Assembly: GCA_964390905.1 (NCBI GenBank)
Contig: CAYMLO010000037.1
Span: 4,261-68,260, forward strand
Length of the DNA: 64,000 bases
Reading direction: 5' to 3'
From: JAFGLZ01 sp964390905
GTDB lineage: Bacteria; Planctomycetota; Phycisphaerae; UBA1845; JAFGLZ01
How positions within the stretch are numbered: position 1 is the stretch's first letter; each line of letters starts with the position of its first letter. Position numbers and translations under genes: made by a program. Below the pieces are notes generated by a model. That model was not told where the DNA came from, did not search any database, and worked only from the letters and a program-made list of their open reading frames with translations. This document shows, piece after piece, positions 17,854 through 27,828 of the stretch.

Positions 17854-18990
17854 TCATGCCTCGATTGGGTATCGTCCGTACCTCAGCCCCGCCTCGACGA
17901 GGGCCCTGTAGTTGTTGATGACGACCTGGTCGACGCTGGCCGATTGCCACGGGCTCGACGTCGGACACAGCACGAACCCGCCGCCCGGCCCGGCTTCGCG
18001 GATGGCCGTGCGGACCAGTTCCTCAATCCGCTCGGGTCGGACGCGGTACAGGTCGCCCTGCTGGATGTTGCCCTCCAACGCCATCTTGTCCCCGACGCGA
18101 GCCTTGGCCTGGGCCAGCGTGACGTCGCCCATGGGGGGCGGCTCGATCGGGTTCAGCGCGTCACACCCCATCTCGACGAATATCTCCAGCACCGGCCCCA
18201 TCTTGCCGTGGCAGTGTACCCAGCAGACTCCCCCCGCGTCGTGGATCAGGTCGATCAGCCGTCGGTCGTACGCGACGACGAACTCGCGGAAGTCCTGCGG
18301 CGATTGCAGCGGCGGGATGCACAGCTCCGGCCCGACGTAGCCGAACAGCGGGCCCACGCCCGCGGCGAGCTGTTGCTTGAGGAAATCCCGCGTTCGGACG
18401 TAGGTCGTCTCGATCAATTCCCGGACAAGCTCACGCTCCTCCACGGTCCAGAGCGCGAACAGCTCCGACCCGATCAGCGCGTTGATGTGGTACATCGGTT
18501 CGGGGCCGAGCGGGCACATCACCACGCCGCGATCCCCCATCGCGGCATCGGCGTCCGGGAAGCCCGAGCAGTCGATCCTCGGCGGCACGTAGGGAATCGA
18601 CAGGTACTTCTTGGCGTCCTCGATGGACGAGATGAGGTACTCCTTCTGATAACCGGGCACGCCCGGCGTCAGTGGTTGGTAGAAGACCGATCGCATCTCG
18701 CCCGCCGGCGTCTTGACGATGGTGATCACCTCCTTGTGATCCTCGATCTCGCTGGGGCGTTCGGCGTGGTCGACGGTGACCTCCTCGCTCGCCGTGCCGA
18801 ACGTGCCCGCATTCTTCGGGCCCCAGTCGCCGACGAGGTCTGTGCGCTCCGACAGGTCGCAGATCGGCTGGTAGCTCGGGTGGGGCGGTTTGGTGTCGGG
18901 CTGGACGCCCCAGATCCGAATCGGCACGCGATCCGGTTGACCGTTGCGGTAGGCCGTCATCAGCCGCTCTCGAGACGTCATCTCCGCCAT
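17854..18990 (-). CDS. Uroporphyrinogen decarboxylase (URO-D) superfamily protein
   Basis: A 378-residue TIM-barrel protein with the N-terminal MTSRERLMTAYRNGQPDRVP motif of planctomycete URO-D-like proteins and a C-terminal MALEGNIQQGDL segment. These are usually not haem-pathway HemE but are related to methyltransferases such as MtaA and CmuA. A WVHCHG sequence in the barrel could contribute metal ligands. ATG 18990 is chosen over a TTG at 19026 because GGAG lies 8 bp upstream. It lies alone between convergent and divergent neighbours, so the substrate cannot be inferred. Confidence 0.8.
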   Translation of the reverse strand: MAEMTSRERLMTAYRNGQPDRVPIRIWGVQPDTKPPHPSYQPICDLSERTDLVGDWGPKNAGTFGTASEEVTVDHAERPSEIEDHKEVITIVKTPAGEMRSVFYQPLTPGVPGYQKEYLISSIEDAKKYLSIPYVPPRIDCSGFPDADAAMGDRGVVMCPLGPEPMYHINALIGSELFALWTVEERELVRELIETTYVRTRDFLKQQLAAGVGPLFGYVGPELCIPPLQSPQDFREFVVAYDRRLIDLIHDAGGVCWVHCHGKMGPVLEIFVEMGCDALNPIEPPPMGDVTLAQAKARVGDKMALEGNIQQGDLYRVRPERIEELVRTAIREAGPGGGFVLCPTSSPWQSASVDQVVINNYRALVEAGLRYGRYPIEA

Positions 18991-19116
18991 CGCATTCGCT
19001 CCGATGCGCTCGCGTTTCCGATTCAAGTCGGCGGAGACGCATTCTAGGAGAACCTGTGCGCTTCGGGAACCCGCTGTTGCGCACGCCGGCGTTCTGCTAG
19101 GATAGATAATGCCAGC

Positions 19117-20817
19117 GTGTCACGCCGGCGGACCGGCATGCCGTGGAGGACCTCCGAGACGTCCGTAGACAGCGTTCAAATCGACCTTCCCAACCAAAGC
19201 GGGGGAGTTGCGCTACAGCGACCGGCCATCTACCTTCGGCCGCGCATTGGCCCGACGGCAGTCAAAGTGGTCGGTATCTGTCTGGGCGTGTGGATCGTGC
19301 TGCTCCTCTTCGGCGAGTTGCTGTCTCCGGTGATCCCGATGCGTCACCCATTCTTGGTGGCGCTCCTGTTGGTGGGCGGGCCATTCGCCGCTTGGCTGGT
19401 CTTCGTGCAGGGACGGTGCGGGATTCGGGTAGACGACGCCGGGTTGTTCGACTTGACGACCCGGGTGGCTGTCCGCTGGAACGAGATTGCCGAGATCCAG
19501 CTCCTGGCCGAGAACCTGGCGCTTGGCCCGAAGCACGCCGGCCTACGCTTCGTACAACTCAAGGCCGCGGATGGTCGGGCCATCCGGTTCGCCGACCTCT
19601 CGCTCCTCGGTCGGCGTCGCGTCCTGACGAGGGCGGGGGGCGTTCAGGACATTCCCCAGAGCGGCCTGTTGCTGGGCCTCATCGCCGACCATACCCGGAC
19701 CACCGCGCTGTTCCCGCGGCAGTGGCTCGACCTGCCCGAGGCCAGACCGATCAGCGAAGCGCCCCTCCTGATTCCCGTCGACCAGCCGGACGGTGTCGCC
19801 TCGCACCCGCCTGGCTCGCCTGTGACGGCGGATGCGACCGCGCCGGGGCGCTCGTCGGCGACGACGGGCGAGCGGGGCGCGAAGCTCGCTCAGCGATGGC
19901 CCATCGGCGCGCTGGCGCTCAAGCTGTTGGGCAACTTCTGGAAGTTCATCGGCGTCGGCCTGAAGACCATCAAGGCTGGCCCGGCGGCCGTCTCGTTCGG
20001 GGCGATGGCCGTCATCCTCTCGCCTGAGTTCGCGGCGCTCCTCCTGCTGATGATCGGGTTCCACGAGTGCGGCCACGTCTACGCGATGTGGCGGTGCGGC
20101 GTGCCGGTCAAGGGCATCTACTTCATTCCGTTCCTGGGCGGAGCAGCCGTCAGCCAGGGCCTGGCCAAGACGCGCTGGGCGAATGCCTTCATCGAGATCA
20201 ACGGCCCGATCTACGGGACGGTGCTCGCGTTGCTCTTCTTGGCTGCCTTCTACCTGACCGGTCAGCAGTATGCCCTCCTCGCTGCAGTCGCCGGGTGGGG
20301 AGCGCTCATCAACCTGTTCAACCTCCTGCCGATCATGCCGCTCGATGGCGGTCGGATGCTCGGCGAGATCAGTCACTCGCTTCATCGGGCGGCAGGGCGG
20401 TACGCGGTGCTCGGTTCGCTGATCCTGGGAGGGGTGGTGGCCTACCTATCGGGGCTGGAGCTGCTGTGGATCATGGTGGTGGTGGGGACGTTGGAGTTCG
20501 GGCGCCAATTGACGGCCGCTACGCAGAAGGCCCTGATGGACCGACTCGGCGATCGCCGCGCGCTGAGCTTCGAGGTCGACGAGCATTTCAGTGCGATGGC
20601 CCGCCCGTTGACCCAGCCGCCGACGGAGAAGCGCCGCAGGCAATCCCGTGCCCACTTCGACATGCTGTTGACCGAGGCCCAGATGGTCCCGATGAAGGGC
20701 TGGCAGACGGCCGTCGTCGCCGGCGGTTACCTGTCGCTGGCCGCGCTGTTGGTCTTGGTCTTGCTGCAGGTCAGCCACATCCCCGGCGCCGACAAGGCCA
20801 TCGCATTCCTGAAATAG
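19117..20817 (+). CDS. Site-2 protease (M50) family membrane metalloprotease
   Basis: An integral-membrane zinc protease homologue of 566 residues. The catalytic HECGH motif (HExxH) is at about residues 316-320, and the second metal-binding motif NLLPIMPLDGG with its Asp is about 90 residues further on. Two N-terminal hydrophobic segments and a soluble domain of about 200 residues precede the protease core; one more membrane segment lies near the C-terminus. No PDZ domain is evident, so it belongs to the PDZ-less type. The start is uncertain: GTG 19117 or ATG 19138, neither with a strong ribosome site. It lies 420 bp upstream of the C25 array. Confidence 0.8.
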   Translation: MSRRRTGMPWRTSETSVDSVQIDLPNQSGGVALQRPAIYLRPRIGPTAVKVVGICLGVWIVLLLFGELLSPVIPMRHPFLVALLLVGGPFAAWLVFVQGRCGIRVDDAGLFDLTTRVAVRWNEIAEIQLLAENLALGPKHAGLRFVQLKAADGRAIRFADLSLLGRRRVLTRAGGVQDIPQSGLLLGLIADHTRTTALFPRQWLDLPEARPISEAPLLIPVDQPDGVASHPPGSPVTADATAPGRSSATTGERGAKLAQRWPIGALALKLLGNFWKFIGVGLKTIKAGPAAVSFGAMAVILSPEFAALLLLMIGFHECGHVYAMWRCGVPVKGIYFIPFLGGAAVSQGLAKTRWANAFIEINGPIYGTVLALLFLAAFYLTGQQYALLAAVAGWGALINLFNLLPIMPLDGGRMLGEISHSLHRAAGRYAVLGSLILGGVVAYLSGLELLWIMVVVGTLEFGRQLTAATQKALMDRLGDRRALSFEVDEHFSAMARPLTQPPTEKRRRQSRAHFDMLLTEAQMVPMKGWQTAVVAGGYLSLAALLVLVLLQVSHIPGADKAIAFLK

Positions 20818-21239
20818 GCGCCCACAGTCGTCGCCCCTCGCCTTGGTCAAGGATAAGTCCGTCGCCGAACACGATTCCCGCAGGACCAGGCGATCCAGGC
20901 CGTCTGGGCCTCTGTTGACAGTCCGTTGTCTCCGAAAGAGCTGCCCCACCTTGTCGGCAGAGGGCGGCGTCTGGTCCACCGCTCAACGCCCCCAGGACCC
21001 AGAAAAACACCGAAAGCGCTGTCAGAATCGCGTCCAAGGGCGGAATGGACCTCTTGGCGGGGATGATTGCGCACGCGGCGCAGGCCACGCGACACGGGCG
21101 ATGAGGGTGGTCCTTGCGCTCCGCTAGGGGGCGACCGGGCTGCGCCTTGGCTCGCATCTGGCAAGCGAACAGAGGGTTCGGATTCGGATTATCGTGAGAA
21201 TTCAAGCTGATGGCCACCAGAGGATTGGAGGAGCTGGAA
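20818..21239. other. Intergenic region before the C25/beta-helix array
   Basis: A 422-bp interval with no convincing gene on either strand. A minus-strand frame crosses it and gives one hydrophobic stretch, but it runs antisense into both neighbours and has no ribosome site. No clear sigma-70 promoter for the first array gene was found; GGAGGAG just before 21240 is its ribosome site. Confidence 0.4.
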
Positions 21240-23732
21240 ATGACGCTCAAACATCGTTCAGTCGGCGCCGGTCTGGGGGTTGCATTGGTGTTCGGCCTGA
21301 TCGCGTCGGAGGTGACGGCGGATGAGGAGACCCTCCCCGGATATGTGATCATCACCACGGACGCAATCGCGGACAACGAAACCGTCAATCTGACGGACTT
21401 CGAGGAGCACAAGAGGGGGAGAGGCTTTGCCGTCTACCGGGTCACCGAGGACGACTTCGGGGGTGGGTTGGGGGATACGGCGGCCGAGAACATCCGGGAC
21501 TGGCTGCAATCGAACCATGAGACGCTGGACATCGAGTACGTCCTGCTGGTTGGAAACCCGGACGTAAACAACGTCGAGCCGAACGACAGCATCCCGATGA
21601 AGCACTTGATCGGAAATACGCCGTCAGACATGTACTACGGTGACCTGACGGGCAACTGGGACCTCGACGAGGATGGTCTCTACGGCGTGTGGCCGAATGA
21701 TTTCGGTCCAGGGGGCGTCAACCTCGCCCCAGACGTCTTCGTGGGTCGCATTCCCTGCTACATGAGCGAGCCAAACTGGGCGGATGACCTGGCCGGGATT
21801 CTTACCAAGATCATCGCGTACCAGAGCGAAGACGACCCCAATGCACTGGCGTGGCGCAAGAAGGTCTTGCTGGCCATCAAGCAGGTGTCGGACCAGTCAT
21901 ACATGCTTGGTGAAGAGATCAGAGACGATCTGCTGGTGCCCGAGGGCTGGTCGTATCTTCGAGTGTACGATGAGGAGTTTGGCCTGGATCCCGCGCCGAA
22001 CACGCCGTGCAATCCGAACACGGTGACGGCGGCTTGGGTCGATGAGAGGCCTGGGCTTGTGGTGTGGTTGGCCCACGGCACGGCGACGTGGTCGGAGGCG
22101 ATGACGGCGGAGAAGATCCCGGAGCTTGACGACGACTACCCGGCCTTCACGCTCCAACAGTCCTGTTCTACGGGCTGCTCTTGGATCCCGGACAATCTGG
22201 CGTATGCACTGCTGAAGCATGGGGCGATTGCCACGGTGGCGCCGGTCTATCCTGGCGGCGGGCCGAAGTCGCGGAGGCACTGGCGGGGCTACGAGTACGC
22301 GGCGCGGCTCTGCATCGCGGGGGTGTCGTGTGGGCAGGCGTTCTTCGAATGGCGGCAGTTTGATGAGCCGACGACGGAAAGCGAGTGGTTCGGTCACATC
22401 ATCTTCAACCTCTACGGAGATCCGGAGACGTATCTCCTTCCCCCGCCGGTGGGCGACCCGAACACGCCGGTGCAGAACGCCACGCAAGACGAGTGGTACG
22501 CTGCGATTCAACCGGCGATCGATGATGCGAACGACGGGGACGTGATCGTCCTAAGCCCGGGGACGTATACGGGCCAGGACAATCGGGACATCGACTACGG
22601 CGGCAAGGCGATCGTCGTGCGCGGGAGTAACCCCTACAACCCGGACGTGGTGGCGGCGACGATTATCGACCCGAATGCTGAAGGACGGGGATTCTCCTTC
22701 ACCAACCGCGAAGGTCTCGACTCGTACATCAACGGAGTGACCATCACCAACGGCTACGCGGACATGGGAGGGGGGATCTTCTGTGGTCACGCCAAACCGA
22801 CGATCAGGAACTGCGTGATCACCGGGAACGAGGCGAGCACGTACGGGGGAGGCATCAGCTGCTGGTCAATCAGTTCACCGACGATCGAGGATTGCGCGAT
22901 TGAAGAGAACTCGGCGCCGGAGGCGGGCGGCATCCTGTGCGGAGGATGGAGCTCGCCGACGATGAACAGGTGTACGATCACCGACAATGAGGCGACGGGG
23001 ACGGGGGCTACGGGCCGGTGCGGCGGCATCGCCTGCTACGGATGCAGTGACCCGAATATCAGCCAGTGCATTATCAGTGGGAACACGGCCGGGCTGCACG
23101 CGGGCGGCATCGGCTGCACCATATCCTGCGCCCCGTCGATCACGAGTTGCATGATCACCGACAACACGGCAGGCTCGGATGGCGGCGGGGTCTACATTCA
23201 CGATCAGAGCCTGCCGACGATCATCAACTGCACCGTAGCGGGGAACTCGGCCGGGGGCTATGGCGGCGGGATCTGCTGTGAGGACTCGAGCCCGCCGACG
23301 ATCGTCAACACCATCTTCTGGAGCGACACGGTCGTTGATCCGAACAACGGTCCGGAGATTGCGGTCTTCGGGAGTTCGGAGCTTGAGTTGCTGTACTGTG
23401 ACGTGGCGGGCGGGGCGACAGATGCGTACGTCGAGGAACCGAACAGCACGTTGATCTGGGACCCCGAGTACAACCTGACCGCCAATCCACGCTTCGTTGA
23501 TGCGCAGGCAGGCGACTACCATCTGAAGAGCAACAGTCCCTGCATCGGTGCGGGCGATCCGAGCCGGGACTACAGCTGGCAGAAGGACGTAGACTTCGAG
23601 CAGAGGTCCCTGGACGGGGTGGACATTGGCGCCGACGAGTCGATGGGCCAATGCGGTAGCGGCGCCGGGCTTCCGCTTCTGGCGCTTGCGCTGGGAGGGA
23701 TGCGCATGGTCTGGCGGAGGCGGAAACCCTAG
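21240..23732 (+). CDS. C25 (gingipain-like) peptidase/beta-helix protein, array gene A (no propeptide)
   Basis: An 830-residue exported protein. The start at 21240 is chosen because GGAGGAG precedes it and a signal peptide follows. The C25 domain begins at once (GYVIITTDAIADN) and spans about residues 35-430. The expected catalytic His279 lies in WLAHG and Cys309 in QQSCSTG, 30 residues apart as in gingipains. A right-handed beta-helix follows (about 440-730), built of Cys-containing turns of the type SPTIxxCxIxxN...GGGIxC. The protein ends CGSG + hydrophobic segment + WRRRKP, a likely C-terminal surface-sorting signal. Unlike the B genes, it lacks the N-terminal propeptide of about 240 residues. 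Confidence 0.85.
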   Translation: MTLKHRSVGAGLGVALVFGLIASEVTADEETLPGYVIITTDAIADNETVNLTDFEEHKRGRGFAVYRVTEDDFGGGLGDTAAENIRDWLQSNHETLDIEYVLLVGNPDVNNVEPNDSIPMKHLIGNTPSDMYYGDLTGNWDLDEDGLYGVWPNDFGPGGVNLAPDVFVGRIPCYMSEPNWADDLAGILTKIIAYQSEDDPNALAWRKKVLLAIKQVSDQSYMLGEEIRDDLLVPEGWSYLRVYDEEFGLDPAPNTPCNPNTVTAAWVDERPGLVVWLAHGTATWSEAMTAEKIPELDDDYPAFTLQQSCSTGCSWIPDNLAYALLKHGAIATVAPVYPGGGPKSRRHWRGYEYAARLCIAGVSCGQAFFEWRQFDEPTTESEWFGHIIFNLYGDPETYLLPPPVGDPNTPVQNATQDEWYAAIQPAIDDANDGDVIVLSPGTYTGQDNRDIDYGGKAIVVRGSNPYNPDVVAATIIDPNAEGRGFSFTNREGLDSYINGVTITNGYADMGGGIFCGHAKPTIRNCVITGNEASTYGGGISCWSISSPTIEDCAIEENSAPEAGGILCGGWSSPTMNRCTITDNEATGTGATGRCGGIACYGCSDPNISQCIISGNTAGLHAGGIGCTISCAPSITSCMITDNTAGSDGGGVYIHDQSLPTIINCTVAGNSAGGYGGGICCEDSSPPTIVNTIFWSDTVVDPNNGPEIAVFGSSELELLYCDVAGGATDAYVEEPNSTLIWDPEYNLTANPRFVDAQAGDYHLKSNSPCIGAGDPSRDYSWQKDVDFEQRSLDGVDIGADESMGQCGSGAGLPLLALALGGMRMVWRRRKP

Positions 23733-23842
23733 GCATCGAATCTGGAGCCAGCTGGCGGATCGGTGAGGCCGTCGGACTGGCAGATCGAGGTCGGGCGAGG
23801 GATCGTTGATCGCTTGACGGTGGGAATCCGGTGGTTTCGTTA

Positions 23843-23873
23843 GCGGTGGGAGCGCCGCGTGCGCCCCCACCGC
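23843..23873 (+). other. Conserved spacer hairpin between A and B
   Basis: GCGGTGGG (23843-23850) pairs with CCCACCGC (23866-23873), and inside this GCGC pairs with GCGC after one mismatch. Equivalent hairpins stand at the same place in the spacers before A' and B', with sequence changes that keep the pairing. It lies about 65 bp before the start of B. Confidence 0.6.
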
Positions 23874-23935
23874 ACGTTTGATCTGCGACGCGAGGGCTTG
23901 CTGTCGCCATCGGCGACACTGAGAAGGAGAGGGCC

Positions 23936-26900
23936 ATGTGCGAGCATCGGTGTCTTCGAAGCGTGGTTGGGTTGGTCATCGCCGGCCTGTGGGTCTCTCA
24001 AGAGGCCTGGGCCGACCCAGGCGAGATAAGGGTGCCGTTGGGGCTTCCGCCCGTTGAGATCGCAGTCGGTGCCGATGGCGCTGCGGTCTTCGACTGCGCG
24101 GACGTGCAGTGGCTGAGTCTCCCGGGACAGCCGGACATTCCATGGAAGGTGACGACCGTGCTGTTGCCGCCCGGCGCGGCGCTGGAGACGGTGACGGCGC
24201 ATTTGGAGGATGCACAGTTCCAGACCGTCCCAGGGAAATGGATGGTTCGACCGGCGCCCGCTCCGGTGAGACGGGGGCTCGACGGCGAAGAGGTGGTGTA
24301 TTGGCCCAAAGGCGAGACGATCGTGGATGGGCACGACGCGGACGTTTACGGGCACGACGCGCTCTGGCCGCAAGAAGCAGTGCGCGTGCTTCGAACGAGC
24401 CGCTTGCGGGGGTGGCGTCTTGCGCAGGTGGGAATCCCGCTGGTGAGGGCCAATCCGGTCACCGGGGCGTTGGAGCGTTTGGGCCTCGGCCAGGTGGTGG
24501 TCACCTACCAGGAGGGGGCCGCCGTGGCGGCGCAGGCCGTGGATATCCGCGGTGAGTCGCGGGTCCGCCGGACCGTGGTGAACTTCAACCAACAGAAGGC
24601 GGCCTACACCCGTGCGGTGGCCGCTGGGGGGTTGGAGGCGATGGAACAGGGCGATGATCCCCCACGATACGTGATCATCACGACGGAGAACATCGTGGCG
24701 GGGTCTGACAAGCTGGACGATTTCGAGGCGCACAAGGAGGACCGGGGGTTTACCGTTCAGGTCAAGACGGCGGACCCGACCGACCCGAACTGGTATGACC
24801 CGAACTTGGCCCCGGAGACCATTCGGATTTGGCTGCAGGACAACTACGTCAGCCTCAACATCGAGTACGTCCTGCTGATTGGCAATCCGGACCCGACCAA
24901 CGGCGAGCCAAACGACGCCATCCCGATGAAGTGGGCAATGGATAAGGGCGCAACCGACACCTATTACGCGGAGCTGACAGGTGACTGGGATGTTGACCCC
25001 AACGTGGAGGACCCCAGCGTGATGGACACGGCGGCTGAGGTGCTGGTGGGGCGGATCCCGTGCTACACGGGGGTGGCCGGTTGGCAGGACGATCTGGACG
25101 GCATCCTGCAGGCGCTCATCGACTATCAGAGCGAGGACGACCCCAATCAGATCGCCTGGCGACGCAATGTCCTGCTGCCAATGCATCACTACGACGGGGA
25201 CAACCCGACGAACTACCACTTCGGGGAGGAGATCAAGGATAAGATCCTGATCCCGGAGGGGTGGTCCTATCACCGAGTGTATGACGACGACTTCGGCCTC
25301 GATCCAGAGCCGGAGACGATGCCGTGCACGTACGGCAATGTAACCGGTGTGTGGAAGACGTCGCCTTACTACGGACTGGTCGTCTGGGCTGCGCACGGTT
25401 GGCCCACATACGCGGGGCAGGTGATGGACCTGGCGCACGTTCCCGAGCTCGACGCCAACTACCCATCCTTCACCTATCAGGCCTCGTGCTTCACTGCGTG
25501 CCCGGTGGAGCCCAACAACCTGACGTACGCGCTGCTGAAGAACGGCGCCATCTGCGCCGTTGGGGCCACCGTTCCCTCCATCATCTTCCCAGGGCCGCAG
25601 GAGGGGACCAGGGCTACCTGTGGCATCGGTTATCACTACACAGCGGGGCTCGTCGTCGGCGGGCTCACCAGCGGCGAGGCCCTCTTCGAGGCGAGGCAGA
25701 TTCTCGTGCCGACCATGTGGGCGGATCTGTACAACTATGCGATCTTCAACATCTACGGCGATCCTGACACGCGGATCCTGCCGCCTCTAGAAGGCGATCC
25801 GAACTACCTGGTCCACAACATCACCCAGGACGTGCAGTACGGCGACCTCCAGAGCGCCATCAACGATGCCAACGAGTCGGACGTGATCGTCCTGAGCCCG
25901 GGCGTTTACGACGACCCGAACGACCGAGAGATTGACTTCGGCGGCAAGGCGATCACGCTGCGGAGCACCGATCCGTACAATCCCGATGTCGTGGCGGCGA
26001 CGATCATCGACCCCAACGGTGCCGGTCGAGCGTTTCACTTCCACAGCGACGAGGCGCCCAACAGCATCGTGAGCGGGCTGACGATCCGGAACGGGTGCGC
26101 TGACTACGGCGGGGCCATCTACTGCGAGCAGAGCAGCAGCCCGACGATCCAGTACTGTGTCATCGAAAACAACGAGGCCACTGCGTACGGCGGCGGGATC
26201 CTCTGCATCGGGGCCAGCAACGCTCAGATCTTGTTCTGTACCATCGCCGACAACACTGCGCCGTCGGGCGGTGGGATCGTGTGCGCGATGGCCATGCCGA
26301 CGATCCAGGACTGTGTCATCCAGAACAACGACTCCACACAGGCGGTCCTGGGTTTCGGCGGCGGCATCATCTGCTACGCGTTGGCGAACCCCCTGATCAA
26401 CCGGTGCTATATCACGGAGAACACGGCGGCGTTTGACGCAGGCGGCATCCTGTGCTGGACCCTGAGCAGCCCAACGATCATTGACTGTATGATCACGGAC
26501 AACGAGGCGGACAGACGTGCAGGCGGGATCTACCTTCTGGAGGGCTGCAGCCCGACGATCGTGAACTGCACGATCGCCGGGAACGACGCCTCGGATATGG
26601 GCGGGGGCATCCTCTGCAGTGACAGCAGCCCGCCGGCGATCGTCAACTGCATCTTCTGGGGCGACACGGCGACGACGGGCAACGAGATTGCCCTGCGAAA
26701 CGAATCGACCTTGGAGTTCCTGTACTGCGATGTCGAGGGGGACGCCAACGATGCATACGTCGAGCCGAACAGCACGTTGATCTGGGATCCCAACTTCAAC
26801 CTGAACCAAGACCCGTGCTTTGCTGACGACGCCAATGGGGACTATCACTTGACCGCGGGCTCCCCATGTGCCGAGTCGGGTGATCCCAACATCACCCTCG

Positions 26901-27085
26901 AGACGCTGGAGTTCTGGGCCTACCTCGACATTGACAGAGAAGGGCGGATCGTTGGCGATCAGATCGACAGGGGCGCCGACGAATGCTCGGCCTACCACAG
27001 GTTCTCCTGCGGCTCCGGCTCGTCAATCCTGTTGCCGCTGATGGGGCTTTGGGGAATCTGGTTCGTCCGGCGGCGAAGACAATGA
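23936..27085 (+). CDS. C25 peptidase/beta-helix protein, array gene B (with propeptide)
   Basis: A 1049-residue exported protein with an AAGGAG ribosome site. The N-terminus MCEHRC and a signal peptide of about 27 residues lead into a propeptide-like region (about 30-235, starting IRVPLGLPPVEIAV). The C25 domain follows (YVIITTENIVAG, about 240-620) with His487 in AAHG and Cys518 in QASC. A Cys-rich beta-helix runs from about 630 to 960. The C-terminus is CGSGSS + hydrophobic segment + RRRRQ. Propeptides keep gingipains inactive until cleavage, so this protein may need processing while A and A' do not. It is closely similar to B' and less so to B''. Confidence 0.85.
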   Translation: MCEHRCLRSVVGLVIAGLWVSQEAWADPGEIRVPLGLPPVEIAVGADGAAVFDCADVQWLSLPGQPDIPWKVTTVLLPPGAALETVTAHLEDAQFQTVPGKWMVRPAPAPVRRGLDGEEVVYWPKGETIVDGHDADVYGHDALWPQEAVRVLRTSRLRGWRLAQVGIPLVRANPVTGALERLGLGQVVVTYQEGAAVAAQAVDIRGESRVRRTVVNFNQQKAAYTRAVAAGGLEAMEQGDDPPRYVIITTENIVAGSDKLDDFEAHKEDRGFTVQVKTADPTDPNWYDPNLAPETIRIWLQDNYVSLNIEYVLLIGNPDPTNGEPNDAIPMKWAMDKGATDTYYAELTGDWDVDPNVEDPSVMDTAAEVLVGRIPCYTGVAGWQDDLDGILQALIDYQSEDDPNQIAWRRNVLLPMHHYDGDNPTNYHFGEEIKDKILIPEGWSYHRVYDDDFGLDPEPETMPCTYGNVTGVWKTSPYYGLVVWAAHGWPTYAGQVMDLAHVPELDANYPSFTYQASCFTACPVEPNNLTYALLKNGAICAVGATVPSIIFPGPQEGTRATCGIGYHYTAGLVVGGLTSGEALFEARQILVPTMWADLYNYAIFNIYGDPDTRILPPLEGDPNYLVHNITQDVQYGDLQSAINDANESDVIVLSPGVYDDPNDREIDFGGKAITLRSTDPYNPDVVAATIIDPNGAGRAFHFHSDEAPNSIVSGLTIRNGCADYGGAIYCEQSSSPTIQYCVIENNEATAYGGGILCIGASNAQILFCTIADNTAPSGGGIVCAMAMPTIQDCVIQNNDSTQAVLGFGGGIICYALANPLINRCYITENTAAFDAGGILCWTLSSPTIIDCMITDNEADRRAGGIYLLEGCSPTIVNCTIAGNDASDMGGGILCSDSSPPAIVNCIFWGDTATTGNEIALRNESTLEFLYCDVEGDANDAYVEPNSTLIWDPNFNLNQDPCFADDANGDYHLTAGSPCAESGDPNITLETLEFWAYLDIDREGRIVGDQIDRGADECSAYHRFSCGSGSSILLPLMGLWGIWFVRRRRQ

Positions 27086-27096
27086 CACGCGCGCAC

Positions 27097-27136
27097 GGCC
27101 GCCCCGTTTCTGACGCGTTGTCGGGACGGGGCGGCC
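27097..27136 (+). terminator. Strong hairpin after gene B
   Basis: GGCCGCCCCGT (27097-27107) pairs perfectly with ACGGGGCGGCC (27126-27136) round an 18-base loop, starting 11 bp after the stop codon. No T-run follows. It probably ends or protects the transcript of gene B. The hairpin after B'' also has an 18-base loop. Confidence 0.55.
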
Positions 27137-27365
27137 CAAGCATTCATCACAGCTCCGATCGCTCCACGATGTACATCCAATGCATCAGATGACGGGTAAG
27201 GGAGTCATCTGCCCGAATTGCGTGGTTGGGGCTCCGAATCGCCCCTTGCGCTGCCGTCAGGGCGGGTTCTGAGCCCCACCTGTGCGGCTCGGGCTAGAAC
27301 TCAACGGCCGGGGAAGAGCGAGAAAAGGATGAGTTTAGGGTCCCGCGAATTACTAGAATAACCCA

Positions 27366-27394
27366 TTGTCAGCACTTATCGGACTACGTATAAT
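27366..27394 (+). promoter_or_regulatory. Near-consensus sigma-70 promoter with no ORF downstream
   Basis: TTGTCA (27366-27371) and a perfect TATAAT (27389-27394) are separated by 17 bp. This is one of the two strongest sigma-70 matches noticed in the window, yet no credible coding sequence starts within 400 bp. Transcription would begin near 27401. Confidence 0.7.
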
Positions 27395-27400
27395 TCCCTT

Positions 27401-27680
27401 CACACGGTGGAGCGCGGGGCTAGTGTGGATCGCCGGAAGAGGGAAGCTGGGGCGAGGCGCTGCGCGGAGACGCCAAACCGGTGATCCGGTCCGAGGAGAG
27501 TAGGTCACAATGGGCGACCGGGCTGACAGTGGCGCTGAAGTCGGCCTTCTGCGCCCTCAGTTCCCGTCGAGAGGCGGAAGATGCTGTCAGACTCCCCGCC
27601 GCCCCGAGGGCAGGACCACGAGAAGCACCAGCTTGCGCATGGGTCGCGGCAGAGGCCCGGTGACTCCTGCCGTGAGTGAT
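27401..27680 (+). ncRNA. Candidate structured RNA downstream of the orphan promoter
   Basis: The stretch after the promoter contains several hairpins: ACCGG/CCGGT round a tetraloop (27477-27490), and a 9-bp stem (27644-27652 with 27667-27675, one G-U pair) near the 3' side. A pyrimidine-rich run CCTTTTCTT follows near 27708. I compared it by eye with RNase P RNA, SRP RNA, tmRNA and T-box hallmarks and found none of their conserved cores. The existence and ends of the transcript are inferred, not shown. Confidence 0.3.
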
Positions 27681-27828
27681 TCTCGACGCGAAGGCCGGGC
27701 GCCACATCCTTTTCTTAGGTGAGTCAAGTCTTGGAATCTTACGAAACGTATTGAACGATGAACGGGTTCGCCATCTGGCTACGTGTAAGTATTTTTTGAG
27801 ACGTGAGTAAGTGGAGGAGACATTGGCG

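Noticed and set aside
20771..21412. Minus-strand frame of 213 residues with a hydrophobic stretch in the gap before the C25 array
   Set aside because: It runs antisense into both neighbouring genes, has no ribosome site, and its composition is like that of other shadow frames.
27401..27680. RNase P RNA, SRP RNA, tmRNA, 6S RNA or T-box leader at the orphan promoter
   Set aside because: None of the conserved core sequences I know for these RNAs could be found; only general hairpin potential was seen.
27481..27722. Short plus-strand frames after the orphan promoter (60-70 residues)
   Set aside because: No ribosome site at a proper distance and no recognisable protein sequence; composition is Arg/Ala-rich as in random GC-rich frames.
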